64,000 bases of DNA, from positions 248,001 to 312,000 of the forward strand of contig NZ_CANPVT010000002.1 of NCBI RefSeq assembly GCF_947581735.1. The letters are read 5' to 3'. Of this stretch, positions 35,897-45,108 are shown piece by piece; the stretch's first letter is position 1, and each line of letters opens with the position of its first letter. The DNA comes from Candidatus Palauibacter soopunensis (GTDB lineage: Bacteria; Gemmatimonadota; Gemmatimonadetes; Palauibacterales; Palauibacteraceae). The notes below the pieces were generated by a model. That model was not told the DNA's origin and ran no database searches. It saw only the letters and a program-made list of their open reading frames with translations. A program made the position numbers and the translations under genes.

Positions 35897-37473
35897 CGGA
35901 TCTCCGGGAAGCCGTCCGGGGGACGGCGGTGTCGTGTCGCCTGTTCGTATCCGTACGCGAGTCGGAAGAGAACCCCCTCGTCGTAGGGACGCGCGAGAAT
36001 CTGAAGTCCGGCGGGCAGCGTGCCGTACGCGAACCCCATCGGAACCGTGATCGCGGGCATCCCGGTAGCGGGAGCCACGCGCTGGCTGTTGTCGCCGCAG
36101 TATTCCTCGTCGCCCCTGTCGATATGGGCGGGCACGCAAAGCCAGGAGGGGTATATGACAGCGTCGAGGCCGGCCTCATCCATCGCCGCGACAAGGTTGG
36201 CCAGGTAGGCCTGCCGGCCGTCGTTCTCCGCGTAGTCGGGGCAGGGTTCGTCCCAGTCGGCCGGATGTACATCGAGCGGCGCCCCCTCGTTCCGCCGCAA
36301 CGACGCCTGCGCGTAGTCCGAGTAGCGCCCGTCCTCCAGTACCTCGAGGACGTCCGTCATCGGCGCCGCCGGGCCCAGCGACCGCAGGTAGACCCACATG
36401 TCGTAGCGGAAGCGGCGGCAGAACATCCCCTCCCGCCCCAGTTCCGCCGCGACGTCGAACTCGAAGGGGTCCAGGATCTCGGCTCCGAGCGCCGCGAGAT
36501 CGTCGATGGCCGCTTCGAAGAGCGCGAGAATCTCCCCGTCGGTCTCCTCGGGATCCGCCAGCGCGCGCAGGACGCCGATCCTGGCGCCCCGGGCCCCGTC
36601 GGCGTCCAGGAAGGCCGTGTAGTCCTCCTCCGCGCGCCCGCGCCCCGCCTCGGTGTACGAATCCGCGGGGTCATGGCCGGCCACGACGTTGAACACGCGC
36701 GCGACATCCTCCACGGTCCGGCCCATCGGGCCCGCGATATCGCGGTCGAAGGAGAGGGGGATGACCCCATCGCGGCTCGTGAGGCCGATGGTCGAGCGGA
36801 TCCCGACCAGGGCGAGATGGGAGCTGGGTCCGCGGATCGAGTTGCCGGTGTCGCTGCCCAGCCCGATGACGCCGAACGAGGCGGCGACCCCCGAGGCCGT
36901 TCCGCCGCTGGATCCGGCCGGAACGCGGTCGAGTGCGTAGGCGTTGCGCGTCGTGTCGAAGGAGGAACTGACGGACTGGCGCGGACTGAACGCCCATTCC
37001 GCCATGTTCGTCTTGGCGAGCACGATCGCGTCGGCCTCGCGGATCTTCCGCACCATGAAGGCGTCGTCGGGCGGAAGGTTGTCCGCGAGCGCGATGGACC
37101 CCCCGGTCGTGACCATGTCGTGCGTGTCGAAGTTGTCCTTGACGAGCATCGGGACGCAGAAGAGCGGTCCCGTCGCCTCGCCGGCGGCCAGCGCGGCGTC
37201 CAGCCGGTCCGCGCGCTCGAGCGCTCGAGGGTTGAGCACGGTGATCGCGTTGATCGCGTCTTCGTAGGCCGCGATCCGGGCGAGGTGCCGCTCCACGACC
37301 TCGCGGCAGGTCGTCGTCCCATCGCGGATCGCCGCCTGCACGTCCCCGATCGTCGCCTCCACGACCTCGAAGGCCGCGCCGGAGCCGTCGTCGGGATTGC
37401 ATGCCGCCCACTGCATCCCCAGCGTAACACACAGGAACGCAGGGAGCGTGCGTGTGTTTCTCCTCGGTGGCAT
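35893..37473 (-). CDS. Amidase-signature lipoprotein
   Basis: A 526-residue amidase of the Ser-cisSer-Lys class. It shows the catalytic lysine in MLVKDNFDT, the glycine/serine signature AGSSGGTASGVAASFGVIG with the nucleophilic serine in SDTGNSIRGPSSH, and the C-terminal GMPAITVPMGFA and GLQILARPYDEG motifs. An N-terminal signal ends at a cysteine (WAAC, C25), suggesting an exported lipoprotein, unusual for a family that is mostly cytoplasmic. The start at 37473 is chosen; ATG 37491 is also in frame. Its stop overlaps the TonB receptor start. It is divergent from a molybdoenzyme gene with about 75 bases between. Confidence 0.85.
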   Translation of the reverse strand: MPPRRNTRTLPAFLCVTLGMQWAACNPDDGSGAAFEVVEATIGDVQAAIRDGTTTCREVVERHLARIAAYEDAINAITVLNPRALERADRLDAALAAGEATGPLFCVPMLVKDNFDTHDMVTTGGSIALADNLPPDDAFMVRKIREADAIVLAKTNMAEWAFSPRQSVSSSFDTTRNAYALDRVPAGSSGGTASGVAASFGVIGLGSDTGNSIRGPSSHLALVGIRSTIGLTSRDGVIPLSFDRDIAGPMGRTVEDVARVFNVVAGHDPADSYTEAGRGRAEEDYTAFLDADGARGARIGVLRALADPEETDGEILALFEAAIDDLAALGAEILDPFEFDVAAELGREGMFCRRFRYDMWVYLRSLGPAAPMTDVLEVLEDGRYSDYAQASLRRNEGAPLDVHPADWDEPCPDYAENDGRQAYLANLVAAMDEAGLDAVIYPSWLCVPAHIDRGDEEYCGDNSQRVAPATGMPAITVPMGFAYGTLPAGLQILARPYDEGVLFRLAYGYEQATRHRRPPDGFPEIR

Positions 37474-37549
37474 ACATCTAATATGCCTCATCGCGCGGCC
37501 CTGCCAAGCGTCTGGGGGGCCCGCAGCCTGCCAAGTGGAGGTGCCGTCG

Positions 37550-38761
37550 ATGAAGCAGACCAGCGAGACGTATCGCCTCACCCGGCGGGATTTCGTGCGT
37601 GCCGCCAGCGTGGCACCCGCCGCGGCCTGGCTCGCCGCCTGCGACCGCGCGGGAGACGCCGGGTCATCCGCGGAAGCGGAAGCCGCCATCGCCTCCCGGA
37701 TGGAGTCGGAGCAGCCGCCGAGGTGGGCGAAGGACCCGTCGCCCTTCATCCAGCGCGTCACGAACCTGGAGACGCGGCTCGAGCTCATCGACGGGTTCAT
37801 CACGCCGAACGATCTGTTCTTCGTCCGGAACCATTCGCCCACGCCGACGATCGACCCGGAGGGCTACGCGCTGCGGGTAGAGGGGGACGGCGCCGAGACC
37901 GAGCTGCGGCTCGATCTGTCCACCCTCGAGTCGCTGCCGCAGCACACGATCACCGCCTACCTGGAGTGCGCCGGCAACTGGCGCGGCCTGTACCCGGAAC
38001 TCACGGGCACCCGCGCGAGCGGCGGGCAATGGACGACCGGAGCCGTGGGGTGCGCGGAGTGGTCGGGGCCGTCGCTCGCCACCGTGCTCGATATGGCCGG
38101 CGTGCGGCCGGAGACGGTCGACGTGAACCTCGTGGGGCTGGACGGCGGCTTCGAGCGTGCCATGCCGCTCGCCAAGGCGCGGGATCCCGACACCATCATC
38201 GCGCTGCGCATGAACGGCGACCCGCTCCCCGCGGATCACGGATTCCCGGCGCGGTCCGTCGTTCCCGGCTGGTCCGGGTCCAACAGCATCAAGTGGCTGG
38301 GGTCCATACAGGTCTCCACCGAGCGGGTGTGGAACCGGAACAACACGTCGTCCTACGTCCTCATCGGCGACCAGTGGCCGGAGGCCGACCACGCGCCCGC
38401 CCAGGGCCAAGTGATCACGGAACTCGTGGTGAAGAGCGCGCTGGCCCTTCCGAGACCCGCGCGGCTGGCGCCGGGGTCCCGCGTCCTTCACGGGTTCGCT
38501 CACGCGCCGGCGGGACCGGTGTCCGCCGTCGAATGGAGTCCGGACGGCGGAGCAACCTGGCTGGAGGCCGAGATCGTGGATCCGATTCTGCCCCTGGCGT
38601 GGCAACGGTTCGAGTTCGAGTGGGACGCGACCCCGGGAACGCACACGCTGGTCACGCGCGCCACGGATGCGGCCGGCAATACGCAGCCGGATGAACCTCT
38701 GATGAACGAAAAGGGCTACCTGCTGAACGTCCCGCTCCCGCACCCCGTGCAGGTGGGATGA
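37550..38761 (+). CDS. Sulfite-oxidase-family molybdoenzyme, Tat-exported (copy 1)
   Basis: A 403-residue protein with a twin-arginine signal (LTRRDFVRAASVAPAAAWLAAC). The Moco domain has the molybdenum-ligating cysteine C140 in LECAGNWRG and GFPARSVVPGWSGSNSIKWL; the C-terminal Mo-co dimerisation domain (about 285-395) contains VSAVEWSPDGGATW. There is no cytochrome b5 or c domain, so electrons must pass to a separate carrier. The family oxidises sulfite or reduces S- or N-oxides; substrate is not evident. GGAGG about 9 bases upstream supports ATG 37550. The DUF2784 gene follows after 39 bases, then copy 2 on the opposite strand. Confidence 0.87.
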   Translation: MKQTSETYRLTRRDFVRAASVAPAAAWLAACDRAGDAGSSAEAEAAIASRMESEQPPRWAKDPSPFIQRVTNLETRLELIDGFITPNDLFFVRNHSPTPTIDPEGYALRVEGDGAETELRLDLSTLESLPQHTITAYLECAGNWRGLYPELTGTRASGGQWTTGAVGCAEWSGPSLATVLDMAGVRPETVDVNLVGLDGGFERAMPLAKARDPDTIIALRMNGDPLPADHGFPARSVVPGWSGSNSIKWLGSIQVSTERVWNRNNTSSYVLIGDQWPEADHAPAQGQVITELVVKSALALPRPARLAPGSRVLHGFAHAPAGPVSAVEWSPDGGATWLEAEIVDPILPLAWQRFEFEWDATPGTHTLVTRATDAAGNTQPDEPLMNEKGYLLNVPLPHPVQVG

Positions 38762-38800
38762 GCCGGCACCGGCCGAGTTCCTGACGCGCGCCGGATCGCC

Positions 38801-39181
38801 TTGATTTACCGGGTGCTCGCGGATCTCGTCCTCGTCGTCCACTTCCTCTTCATCGCCTTCGTCGTCGCCGGCGGGTTCGCGGCGGTCCGCTGGCCGCGGC
38901 TGGCGTGGGCGCACATCCCTTGTTTCGCGTGGGGGGCGTTGATCGAGTTCGCTGGCTGGATCTGTCCGCTCACGCCGCTGGAGAACGACCTGCGGATCGC
39001 GAGCGGCCAGGCGGGCTACTCCGGGGGGTTCATCGAGCACTACCTGTTGCCGGTGATCTACCCCGGCGCGCTGACCCGGGATATGCAGATCTGGCTCGGC
39101 CTGTCCGTGCTCGCGCTGAACGCGGTGGCGTACGCGTGGCTCGTGCGCCGACTACGCCGGGGCGCCCGCGGCCGTCGCTGA
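38801..39181 (+). CDS. DUF2784 membrane protein
   Basis: A 126-residue membrane protein with about four hydrophobic segments. VLVVHFLFIAFVVAGG, a central GWICPLTPLENDLR and GGFIEHYLLPVIYP are the conserved blocks of DUF2784. Function is unknown. It starts at TTG 38801 and lies between two sulfite-oxidase-family genes, so it might be a membrane partner for one of them, but there is no direct evidence, and DUF2784 has no heme motif that I can point to beyond scattered histidines. Confidence 0.8.
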   Translation: MIYRVLADLVLVVHFLFIAFVVAGGFAAVRWPRLAWAHIPCFAWGALIEFAGWICPLTPLENDLRIASGQAGYSGGFIEHYLLPVIYPGALTRDMQIWLGLSVLALNAVAYAWLVRRLRRGARGRR

Positions 39182-39218
39182 GCCCCCCGCTCGCTCGCGC
39201 GCCGGGGGGAAGGGGGCT
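39181..39218. terminator. Terminator-like inverted repeat between convergent genes
   Basis: agccccc (39181-39187) can pair with gggggct (39212-39218), or gccccccg with the nearer cgggggg run. It fills the 38-base gap between the convergent DUF2784 and second sulfite-oxidase genes. No T-run is present. Confidence 0.4.
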
Positions 39219-39219
39219 G

Positions 39220-40377
39220 TCAGTCGATCACGATGTCCCGGGTGAGCTGTCCGTTGCTCTCCCAGTATGTCCTCTTGTTCACGAGCATCGGGTCGTCCGC
39301 CGCCGGCTGGACGTTGCCGTCCGCGTCGATCGCCCTCGAGACGATCGCATGCCGCCCCGGCGTCGCGTCCCATTCCGTGCGCCAGAATGTCCACGTGTGC
39401 GGGTCGCCCCGGCCTTCGCCCAGCGTCGCCGGCTCCCACGGCCCCTCATCCACGCGGACTTCGACGGTGGCGATGTCCGCGCCCCACGCCGCCCCGTGAA
39501 TCGCGTACGCATCGCCGCTCCGCGTGACCTTCGCGGGGACGGAGTTGATGTTCACGCGCCCCACCGAGGTCTCCGTCCACACGGTCTCGCCGTCGCGTTC
39601 CTCCGCCCGCAGCGTCACGTAGTCGCGGGCCATGAACTTGCCCATGAAGCGGCGGTCGCGGAGTTCGATCCGGGTCAGCCACTTCACGTTCGCGATCCCG
39701 TACCAGCCGGGGGCGATGACGCGCAGCGGGAACCCGTGCGCGGTCGGCAGCGGCTCGCCGTTCACGTCGTACGCGAGGATGATGCCGGGGTCCATCGCGT
39801 CTTCGAGCGACAAACTGCGCGCGAAGTTCTGCGTCACCGTGTTGCCCCGGATCTCCTCCTCGCCCTCGTCCGCCCCGAAGAAGACGACCTCGATCCCCGT
39901 CTCCTGAACGCCGGCCTCGGTCAGCAGCGCCGCAAGCGAGGTCCCCGCCCAGCGCGCGTTGTGGACGCCGCCGATGAACGAGGGGCGGCCGCGGTTTCCC
40001 GAGCACTCCAGCGTGAACACGACCTCCTGACGGGGCCGCGCCCTCAACTCGGCGAGGCCGAACGTCCGCGGCCGGTCGACGAGTCCCCCGACCTCGAGGC
40101 TCCAGTCGCTCTCCGCGACGACCGGCAACCCGTAGTGCCCCACGCGGAACATCTGACTGACCGGCGTGATCCAGGAATCCAGCTCTTCCCAGTTCAGGAT
40201 GTTCATCCGCTCCGTCAGCCCCGGGTGCGGACGCTGAACCCATGGGATCACGGCCTCCTGATCGAATCCGGCGAGCCAGCCACGGAAGATGTCCGTCGGA
40301 AGGACCGCAAGCCCGGCGGCCGCCGCGCCGCCCCGGATCAGCACCTGTCGTCGTGGAATCGGGTTTCGCTGGCTCAT
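39220..40377 (-). CDS. Sulfite-oxidase-family molybdoenzyme, Tat-exported (copy 2)
   Basis: A 385-residue protein with a twin-arginine leader (IPRRQVLIRGGAAAAGLAVLP). The Moco cysteine is C125 in LECSGNRGR, followed by GFPLRVIAPGWYGIANVKWL and a C-terminal dimerisation domain (about 255-375, WTFWRTEWDATPGRH). It is clearly paralogous to the copy at 37550 but diverged: the Moco-cysteine loop is ECSGNRGR against ECAGNWRG. It also lacks heme domains. The amidohydrolase gene upstream on the same strand ends 85 bases away. The substrate is unknown; paired copies may divide labour. Confidence 0.87.
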   Translation of the reverse strand: MSQRNPIPRRQVLIRGGAAAAGLAVLPTDIFRGWLAGFDQEAVIPWVQRPHPGLTERMNILNWEELDSWITPVSQMFRVGHYGLPVVAESDWSLEVGGLVDRPRTFGLAELRARPRQEVVFTLECSGNRGRPSFIGGVHNARWAGTSLAALLTEAGVQETGIEVVFFGADEGEEEIRGNTVTQNFARSLSLEDAMDPGIILAYDVNGEPLPTAHGFPLRVIAPGWYGIANVKWLTRIELRDRRFMGKFMARDYVTLRAEERDGETVWTETSVGRVNINSVPAKVTRSGDAYAIHGAAWGADIATVEVRVDEGPWEPATLGEGRGDPHTWTFWRTEWDATPGRHAIVSRAIDADGNVQPAADDPMLVNKRTYWESNGQLTRDIVID

Positions 40378-40462
40378 GTCAGACCTCGCCTCGGGTGGAT
40401 GGTGTGTCGCAAGCTCGGGTCTGATTAGCCATCGGAGCAAGACATCCACCATGGCGGCAGGC

Positions 40463-41923
40463 TCAGCGGCCGGGCCTCCACGCGGATTCCTCCGACGCAT
40501 CCGCCGGCCCGATACTTCCTTCCGCCATCGCAAGCAGCTCGTCCGGCGAATGAAGCCGTCCCCGCGCGAAGACGAACCACACCTCGCGGGCGGCCCGGAC
40601 ATCCTCCAGCGGGTTCCCCCGCACGATCACAAGATCCGCGAACTTCCCTTCCTCGATGCTGCCGAGTTCGTCGTCCACGCCCATCGCGCGGGCCGAATTG
40701 AGGGTCGCGATGCGGAACACGTCCGCGGGCGGGACCCCGGCGCGCGCGAACGCGAGGAGTTCGCGGTGTACGGCGAACGGCGACCAGTAGTCTCCCCAGC
40801 TCGGGTGATCCGTGCCGAGCGTGATGAGGTCGCGCCCGCCGCCGTCATGGAACGCCTTGAGCGTCCGGCGCTTGATCGGCGACATCTTCGCGAACGACTC
40901 GTTCACGGGGCGGGGCGGACGGGCTTCGACGATCTCCCGCATGTACGGCGTCAGGAAGCGGTGTTCGTCCGTCCAGTACTCCGTCATCTCCGGGTCGTGC
41001 GGCCCCCAGTAGCCGTAGATGGAGAGCGTGGCGTCGAAGTACGCGCCGTGGCCGACATAGAGATCGATGATGTCGCGGAGCGCGTCCCCCTCGAAATCGT
41101 CGAACTCCTGCAGCGAGGCGTAGGCCGTGCGGTCGGCCGGCATCATGTCGCCGCCCAGGAAGTGCTCGACGCGGTCGATGCCCATGAGAATCGCGTCGCG
41201 GGGGTTCACCGTGTTCCCGAAACCCGAGTCGAGGTGGGCGGTCACCGTAAGTCCGTGCTCGTGCGCCTGTTCGATGAGCACGGAGAGGTGGTCGGGCCGG
41301 ATTCCCTTGGCCTTGAAGCCGGCCGCGCCGAGCGACGCCCAGTGGTCCACTTCCCGCCGGATCGAGTCGGGTGTCATGGCGTCGTCGTCCCAGCCCCGCC
41401 GCCATGATCCGAAGTAGGGGCCGGAGTTGAGGATCCGGGGACCCCTGCGCTCGCCCCGGTCGATGGCGAGCCGCAGCTCCCGCATGCGGACCGGATCCAT
41501 CTCGCCGGCCGGGAACGTCGTCGTCACGCCGTTGGCGAGGAAGAGTTCGGGATAGGCGGCCGTCTCATCGACGCGGCCATCGCCGAACAGGTCCACCGCG
41601 TAGTGGGCGTGGAGGTCGAAGAACCCCGGAAGGATCGTCGCTTCCCGGTCGAGGTCGATCGTCACCGTGACCGGGTCCGTATCCGCCGATCCGCCGATGG
41701 AGACGATCCTTCCGTCGCGGATGGTGATTCCGGCGTTTTCGACGAGGGTTCCGGCATGCACGTCGAGCCAGCGCCCGCCCGTGATCACGTAGGTCGCGTT
41801 CTCGTCTACGAGATCGACGAGGTCCATCACGATTCCCTCGCAGCCGGCAAGGGTCACGGCCGGGCCGCCCACTCCGAGGGCCAGAAAGATCCATCGTCGC
41901 CGCATCCGCCGTCTCCGAACCAT
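40463..41923 (-). CDS. Amidohydrolase lipoprotein
   Basis: A 486-residue exported metal-dependent hydrolase of the imidazolonepropionase-like group. The signal is basic then hydrophobic and ends at a lipobox LAGC. Metal motifs are FFDLHAHYAVD (HxH), FKAKGI (candidate bridging lysine), TVTAHLDSG, VEHFLGG and LGTDHPSWGDYW (catalytic Asp). The C-terminal GSIEEGKFADLVIVRGNPLEDV closes the beta-sandwich typical of the superfamily. Such proteins hydrolyse cyclic amides, ureas or dipeptides; substrate is unknown. Start 41923 is chosen; the MRRRR start six codons later is possible. It is divergent from the MFS gene across the longest gap in the window. Confidence 0.82.
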   Translation of the reverse strand: MVRRRRMRRRWIFLALGVGGPAVTLAGCEGIVMDLVDLVDENATYVITGGRWLDVHAGTLVENAGITIRDGRIVSIGGSADTDPVTVTIDLDREATILPGFFDLHAHYAVDLFGDGRVDETAAYPELFLANGVTTTFPAGEMDPVRMRELRLAIDRGERRGPRILNSGPYFGSWRRGWDDDAMTPDSIRREVDHWASLGAAGFKAKGIRPDHLSVLIEQAHEHGLTVTAHLDSGFGNTVNPRDAILMGIDRVEHFLGGDMMPADRTAYASLQEFDDFEGDALRDIIDLYVGHGAYFDATLSIYGYWGPHDPEMTEYWTDEHRFLTPYMREIVEARPPRPVNESFAKMSPIKRRTLKAFHDGGGRDLITLGTDHPSWGDYWSPFAVHRELLAFARAGVPPADVFRIATLNSARAMGVDDELGSIEEGKFADLVIVRGNPLEDVRAAREVWFVFARGRLHSPDELLAMAEGSIGPADASEESAWRPGR

Positions 41924-42156
41924 CGATGCACCTCGCGTTCCCTGCGTATCGCCTCGGGTCGCGCGAATCGCGGTCGACCCGACACTCAACATAGATGCGC
42001 GCGGGTTCCTCCACGACGGACTCGATCCTGTTACTGTGAGCGGTCACCACGCGGCTGCCATCCGAACCGGATCGGAGTTCGACACTGCACGAACCGAGCG
42101 CGGCGCTCGCCAATCCCCCGTCGGGCCTCTCGGGACGCACATCGCCGCGCCCCGCA
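41924..42156. other. Largest intergenic gap (divergent)
   Basis: 233 bases between the starts of an amidohydrolase lipoprotein and an MFS gene. I saw no RNA gene or strong repeat. Codons in frame with the MFS gene stay open upstream of its GTG to about 42037, so part of the gap may code for a longer MFS N-terminus with a non-ATG start. Confidence 0.4.
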
Positions 42157-43305
42157 GTGGTCGTGGCGCTCATCGTCGTCTCGCACACGACGGTGGATGC
42201 GTATACGGCGTTCCTGCCGCCGCTGCTGCCGCGGATCATGGACAACCTCGGCCTCTCGATCACGCTGGCCGCGACGCTGTCGACCGTGCTCTCCATCTCG
42301 ACCGCGCTCCCGCAGCCGGCCTTCGGCTACCTGGCCGACCGGTTCGGGAGGCGCGCCTTCCTCGCTGCGGGGCCGATCGTGGGGGCCGTGTTCATCTCGC
42401 TGCTGGGGCTGGCGCCCAGCTTCTTCGTCCTCCTTCTCCTCCTCACGGTGGGCGGACTGGGGTCGGCCGCCTTTCACCCGCCGGGGGCGTCGCTCGTCGC
42501 GCGCGCCGGGGAGGGTCGGGGAAGCGGCGTGCGCATGTCCGTCTTCTCCTTCGGTGGGGCGGCGGGCTTCGCGCTGGGGCCGATCAGCGCGGTCGCCATC
42601 GTGAGCTGGTTGGGTCTGGCCGGCCTGTGGGTCGCGATGATTCCGGGGGTCGTGCTCGGGATCGCCCTCTGGTTCGGTGCGAAGGGTCGGACCCGGGTGG
42701 GGCCGGGGACCCCGCCGCCTCCCCCACTGGAGGTGCTCCGCAAACTCAAGGGGCCGCTCGGTCTCGTGTTCGGAATCTCCGTCGTCGGCTCCTTCGCCCA
42801 GAAAGCGGTCCTCACGTTCATCCCGATCATCGCCCACCGCGCGGGCGAGAGCGAGACGGCGGGGGCCGTGGTGCTGAGCATCTACCTGGGCGCCCAGGGC
42901 CTGGGGACGCTCGCCTCCGGCTACCTCACCGACCGGCTCAACCGGCAGCACCTCCTGGCCGCGATCAGCGTGCTCGCCGTGCCCACGCACATCCTGGCCT
43001 TCACGCTGGCGCCGGCCAGCCCGGCCGCGATCGCGATGGCCGTGTGCGCGGGCTTCCTGAACATGGCGCTGCTGCCTCCGATCGTCGTGGTGGCGCAGGA
43101 GATCCTGCCCTCGGGGACGGCCGTGAGTTCGGGCATCGTCATGGGGCTCGCATGGGCCGTCGGGACGCTGGCGATTCCCGTCGTGGGTGGGTTCGCGGAC
43201 GCGTTCGGGCCCGTCGTCGCGACCGCATGGTCGATGCCGCTCCTGCTGCTCGGCGCGCTCTTCGCAATGCAGCCCTCGCTTCGTCCCTACTGTATGGCCC
43301 GATGA
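42157..43305 (+). CDS. MFS transporter, fosmidomycin-resistance-like
   Basis: A 382-residue major-facilitator transporter with 12 predicted membrane segments. The loop 2-3 motif is GYLADRFGRRAF, TM4 holds the SAAFHPPGASLVARAG motif found in Fsr-type exporters, and TM8 has GYLTDRLNRQ. It is probably a proton-coupled exporter; the substrate is unknown. No ATG is suitable: GTG 42157 is the first plausible start and leaves little sequence before TM1, so the true start may lie further upstream. Its stop overlaps the next gene by four bases (ATGA), coupling it to a lipoprotein amidohydrolase. Confidence 0.8.
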   Translation: MVVALIVVSHTTVDAYTAFLPPLLPRIMDNLGLSITLAATLSTVLSISTALPQPAFGYLADRFGRRAFLAAGPIVGAVFISLLGLAPSFFVLLLLLTVGGLGSAAFHPPGASLVARAGEGRGSGVRMSVFSFGGAAGFALGPISAVAIVSWLGLAGLWVAMIPGVVLGIALWFGAKGRTRVGPGTPPPPPLEVLRKLKGPLGLVFGISVVGSFAQKAVLTFIPIIAHRAGESETAGAVVLSIYLGAQGLGTLASGYLTDRLNRQHLLAAISVLAVPTHILAFTLAPASPAAIAMAVCAGFLNMALLPPIVVVAQEILPSGTAVSSGIVMGLAWAVGTLAIPVVGGFADAFGPVVATAWSMPLLLLGALFAMQPSLRPYCMAR

Positions 43306-45062
43306 TGAACCGATCGAATCCATCCGCCCTCGTGTTGGCGGGCGCCGTTCTCGCCGCCTGCGGAGAGTCGCCGCCGGCCGACCCGGCCGACCTGATTCTC
43401 GTGGGCGGACCCGTGATCACGCTCGACGCGGAGAGCCGCGTCGCCGAAGCCGTCGCCGTGCGCGACGAACGTGTCGTGGCCGTCGGTTCGACGGGGGAGG
43501 TCGAGGCGCTCGCGGGCCCGCAGACCCGCCGCATCGACCTTGACGGACGCGCGGTGACGCCGGGCCTCATGGACGCGCACGTCCACTTCGCGAACGGCGG
43601 CGCGAACCGGCTGTACCGGCTCGACCTCAGCTATCCGAACGTGGAGAACATCGCGGACGTGCAGGGCATGGTCGCGGAGCAGGCCGGGCGGCTTGCGGAG
43701 GGCGAGTGGGTGCGCGGCGGCGGCTGGGACGAGGGGAAGCTCGAGGAGTTGCGCTACATATACGCCTCCGACCTCGACGCCGTCGCCGCGGGGCAGCCCG
43801 TGTGGCTGGCGCACACGATGGGCCACTACGGCGTGGCCAACTCGCTCGCCCTCGACATGGCCGGCATCACGGCGGATACCCCCGATCCGCCTGGCGGCAC
43901 GATCGACCGCGATGCCGCCGGGCAGCCCACCGGAGTCCTCAAGGAGTCCGCCATGGGTCTCGTGACCCGCCTCATCCCGCCGCTCGGGCCCGACGAGCGG
44001 CGCGAAGGCATCCGCGCGCTCGCCGACGCCTTCAACGCCGAGTGCATGACGGGCGGCAAGGATCCCGGGATCGGCCGCCGCACCTGGGAGGCCTACCGCG
44101 ATGTCCTCGCCGACGGCGACCTCACGGTCCGCATCTTCGCCCTGTGGGACGGCCGCGACGGGACGCTGGCCGAGGTTCGCGCCTACGCCGACAGCCTCGC
44201 GGCCTTCACGCGGCCCTACGAGTCGACCGGGGACGACCGGCTCATCCCCGGCGGCGTCAAGCTGTACATCGACGGGAGCGGCGGCGCCCGCACTGCCTGG
44301 CTGTACGAGGACTGGAACCGGGAGCGCACGGGGACCGACGCGGGCAACCGCGGATATCCGACGATGGACCCGGATGAACTGCGTCGGCGGTTCCGGGCCT
44401 ATCACGACGCCGGGCTCCACGTCTCGATCCACTCCATCGGCGACCGCGCGATCGACTGGACCGTCGACAGCTTCGTCGAGGCGCTCGAGGCCACGCCGAC
44501 CCGCGGGCTCCGGCACGGGATCATCCACTCGAACATCCCCACGGACCGGGCCCTGGACGCGATGGCCGAACTCCAGCGCGAATGGCAGGCCGGCTACCCG
44601 GAGCCGTCCCCCACCTTCACGTGGTGGATCGGTGACACCTACGCCGGGAACTTCGGACCCGAGCGAACCCTGCGGCTGAACCCGTTCCGCTCCTATCGGG
44701 ACCGGGGCATGATCTGGGCCAGCGGCTCCGACTTTTTCGTCACTCCCTACCCGGCGCGCTACGGCGTCTGGGCCTCCGTCGCCCGCCAGCCGCTGCTCGG
44801 CGTCTACGGGAGCGACCCCTACGGCACGGCCGAATCCGTCGACGTCGAGACGGCGCTGCGCTCGTTCACGACCTGGGCCGCGCACCAGATGTTCCTCGAG
44901 GAGAAGGTCGGAACGATCGCACCCGGCAAGTACGCGGATCTCGCGGTCTGGGACCGCAACCCGCTCACCGTCCCGACGATCGAGCTGCGGGACATGTCGT
45001 GCGAGATGACGGTCTTCAACGGCGAAGTCGTCTTCGACCGCGCCGCCGCCCGCACGCCATGA
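43302..45062 (+). CDS. YtcJ-like amidohydrolase lipoprotein
   Basis: A 586-residue exported member of the YtcJ/Amidohydro_3 group. The signal ends at VLAAC (lipoprotein). The metal-binding DAHVHF motif is near residue 87, followed by YIDGSGGARTAWL, LHVSIHSIGDRA (histidine ligands), RHGIIHSN and ASGSDFFVTPY (catalytic Asp). The C-terminal EKVGTIAPGKYADLAVWDRNPL completes the fold. YtcJ-type proteins hydrolyse N-substituted formamides or similar amides; the exact substrate is not predictable. It is coupled to the MFS exporter through an ATGA overlap, and a Nudix gene follows 46 bases later. Confidence 0.84.
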   Translation: MMNRSNPSALVLAGAVLAACGESPPADPADLILVGGPVITLDAESRVAEAVAVRDERVVAVGSTGEVEALAGPQTRRIDLDGRAVTPGLMDAHVHFANGGANRLYRLDLSYPNVENIADVQGMVAEQAGRLAEGEWVRGGGWDEGKLEELRYIYASDLDAVAAGQPVWLAHTMGHYGVANSLALDMAGITADTPDPPGGTIDRDAAGQPTGVLKESAMGLVTRLIPPLGPDERREGIRALADAFNAECMTGGKDPGIGRRTWEAYRDVLADGDLTVRIFALWDGRDGTLAEVRAYADSLAAFTRPYESTGDDRLIPGGVKLYIDGSGGARTAWLYEDWNRERTGTDAGNRGYPTMDPDELRRRFRAYHDAGLHVSIHSIGDRAIDWTVDSFVEALEATPTRGLRHGIIHSNIPTDRALDAMAELQREWQAGYPEPSPTFTWWIGDTYAGNFGPERTLRLNPFRSYRDRGMIWASGSDFFVTPYPARYGVWASVARQPLLGVYGSDPYGTAESVDVETALRSFTTWAAHQMFLEEKVGTIAPGKYADLAVWDRNPLTVPTIELRDMSCEMTVFNGEVVFDRAAARTP

Positions 45063-45108
45063 CGCGCTCCAGCCGATGCGGTGCGGCCTCGCCGTGAAAG
45101 GACAGCAG

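Noticed and set aside
42036-43300. Alternative long frame over the MFS gene starting GTG 42036
   Set aside because: Its translation is low-complexity; the frame from 42157 has 12 membrane segments and MFS motifs.
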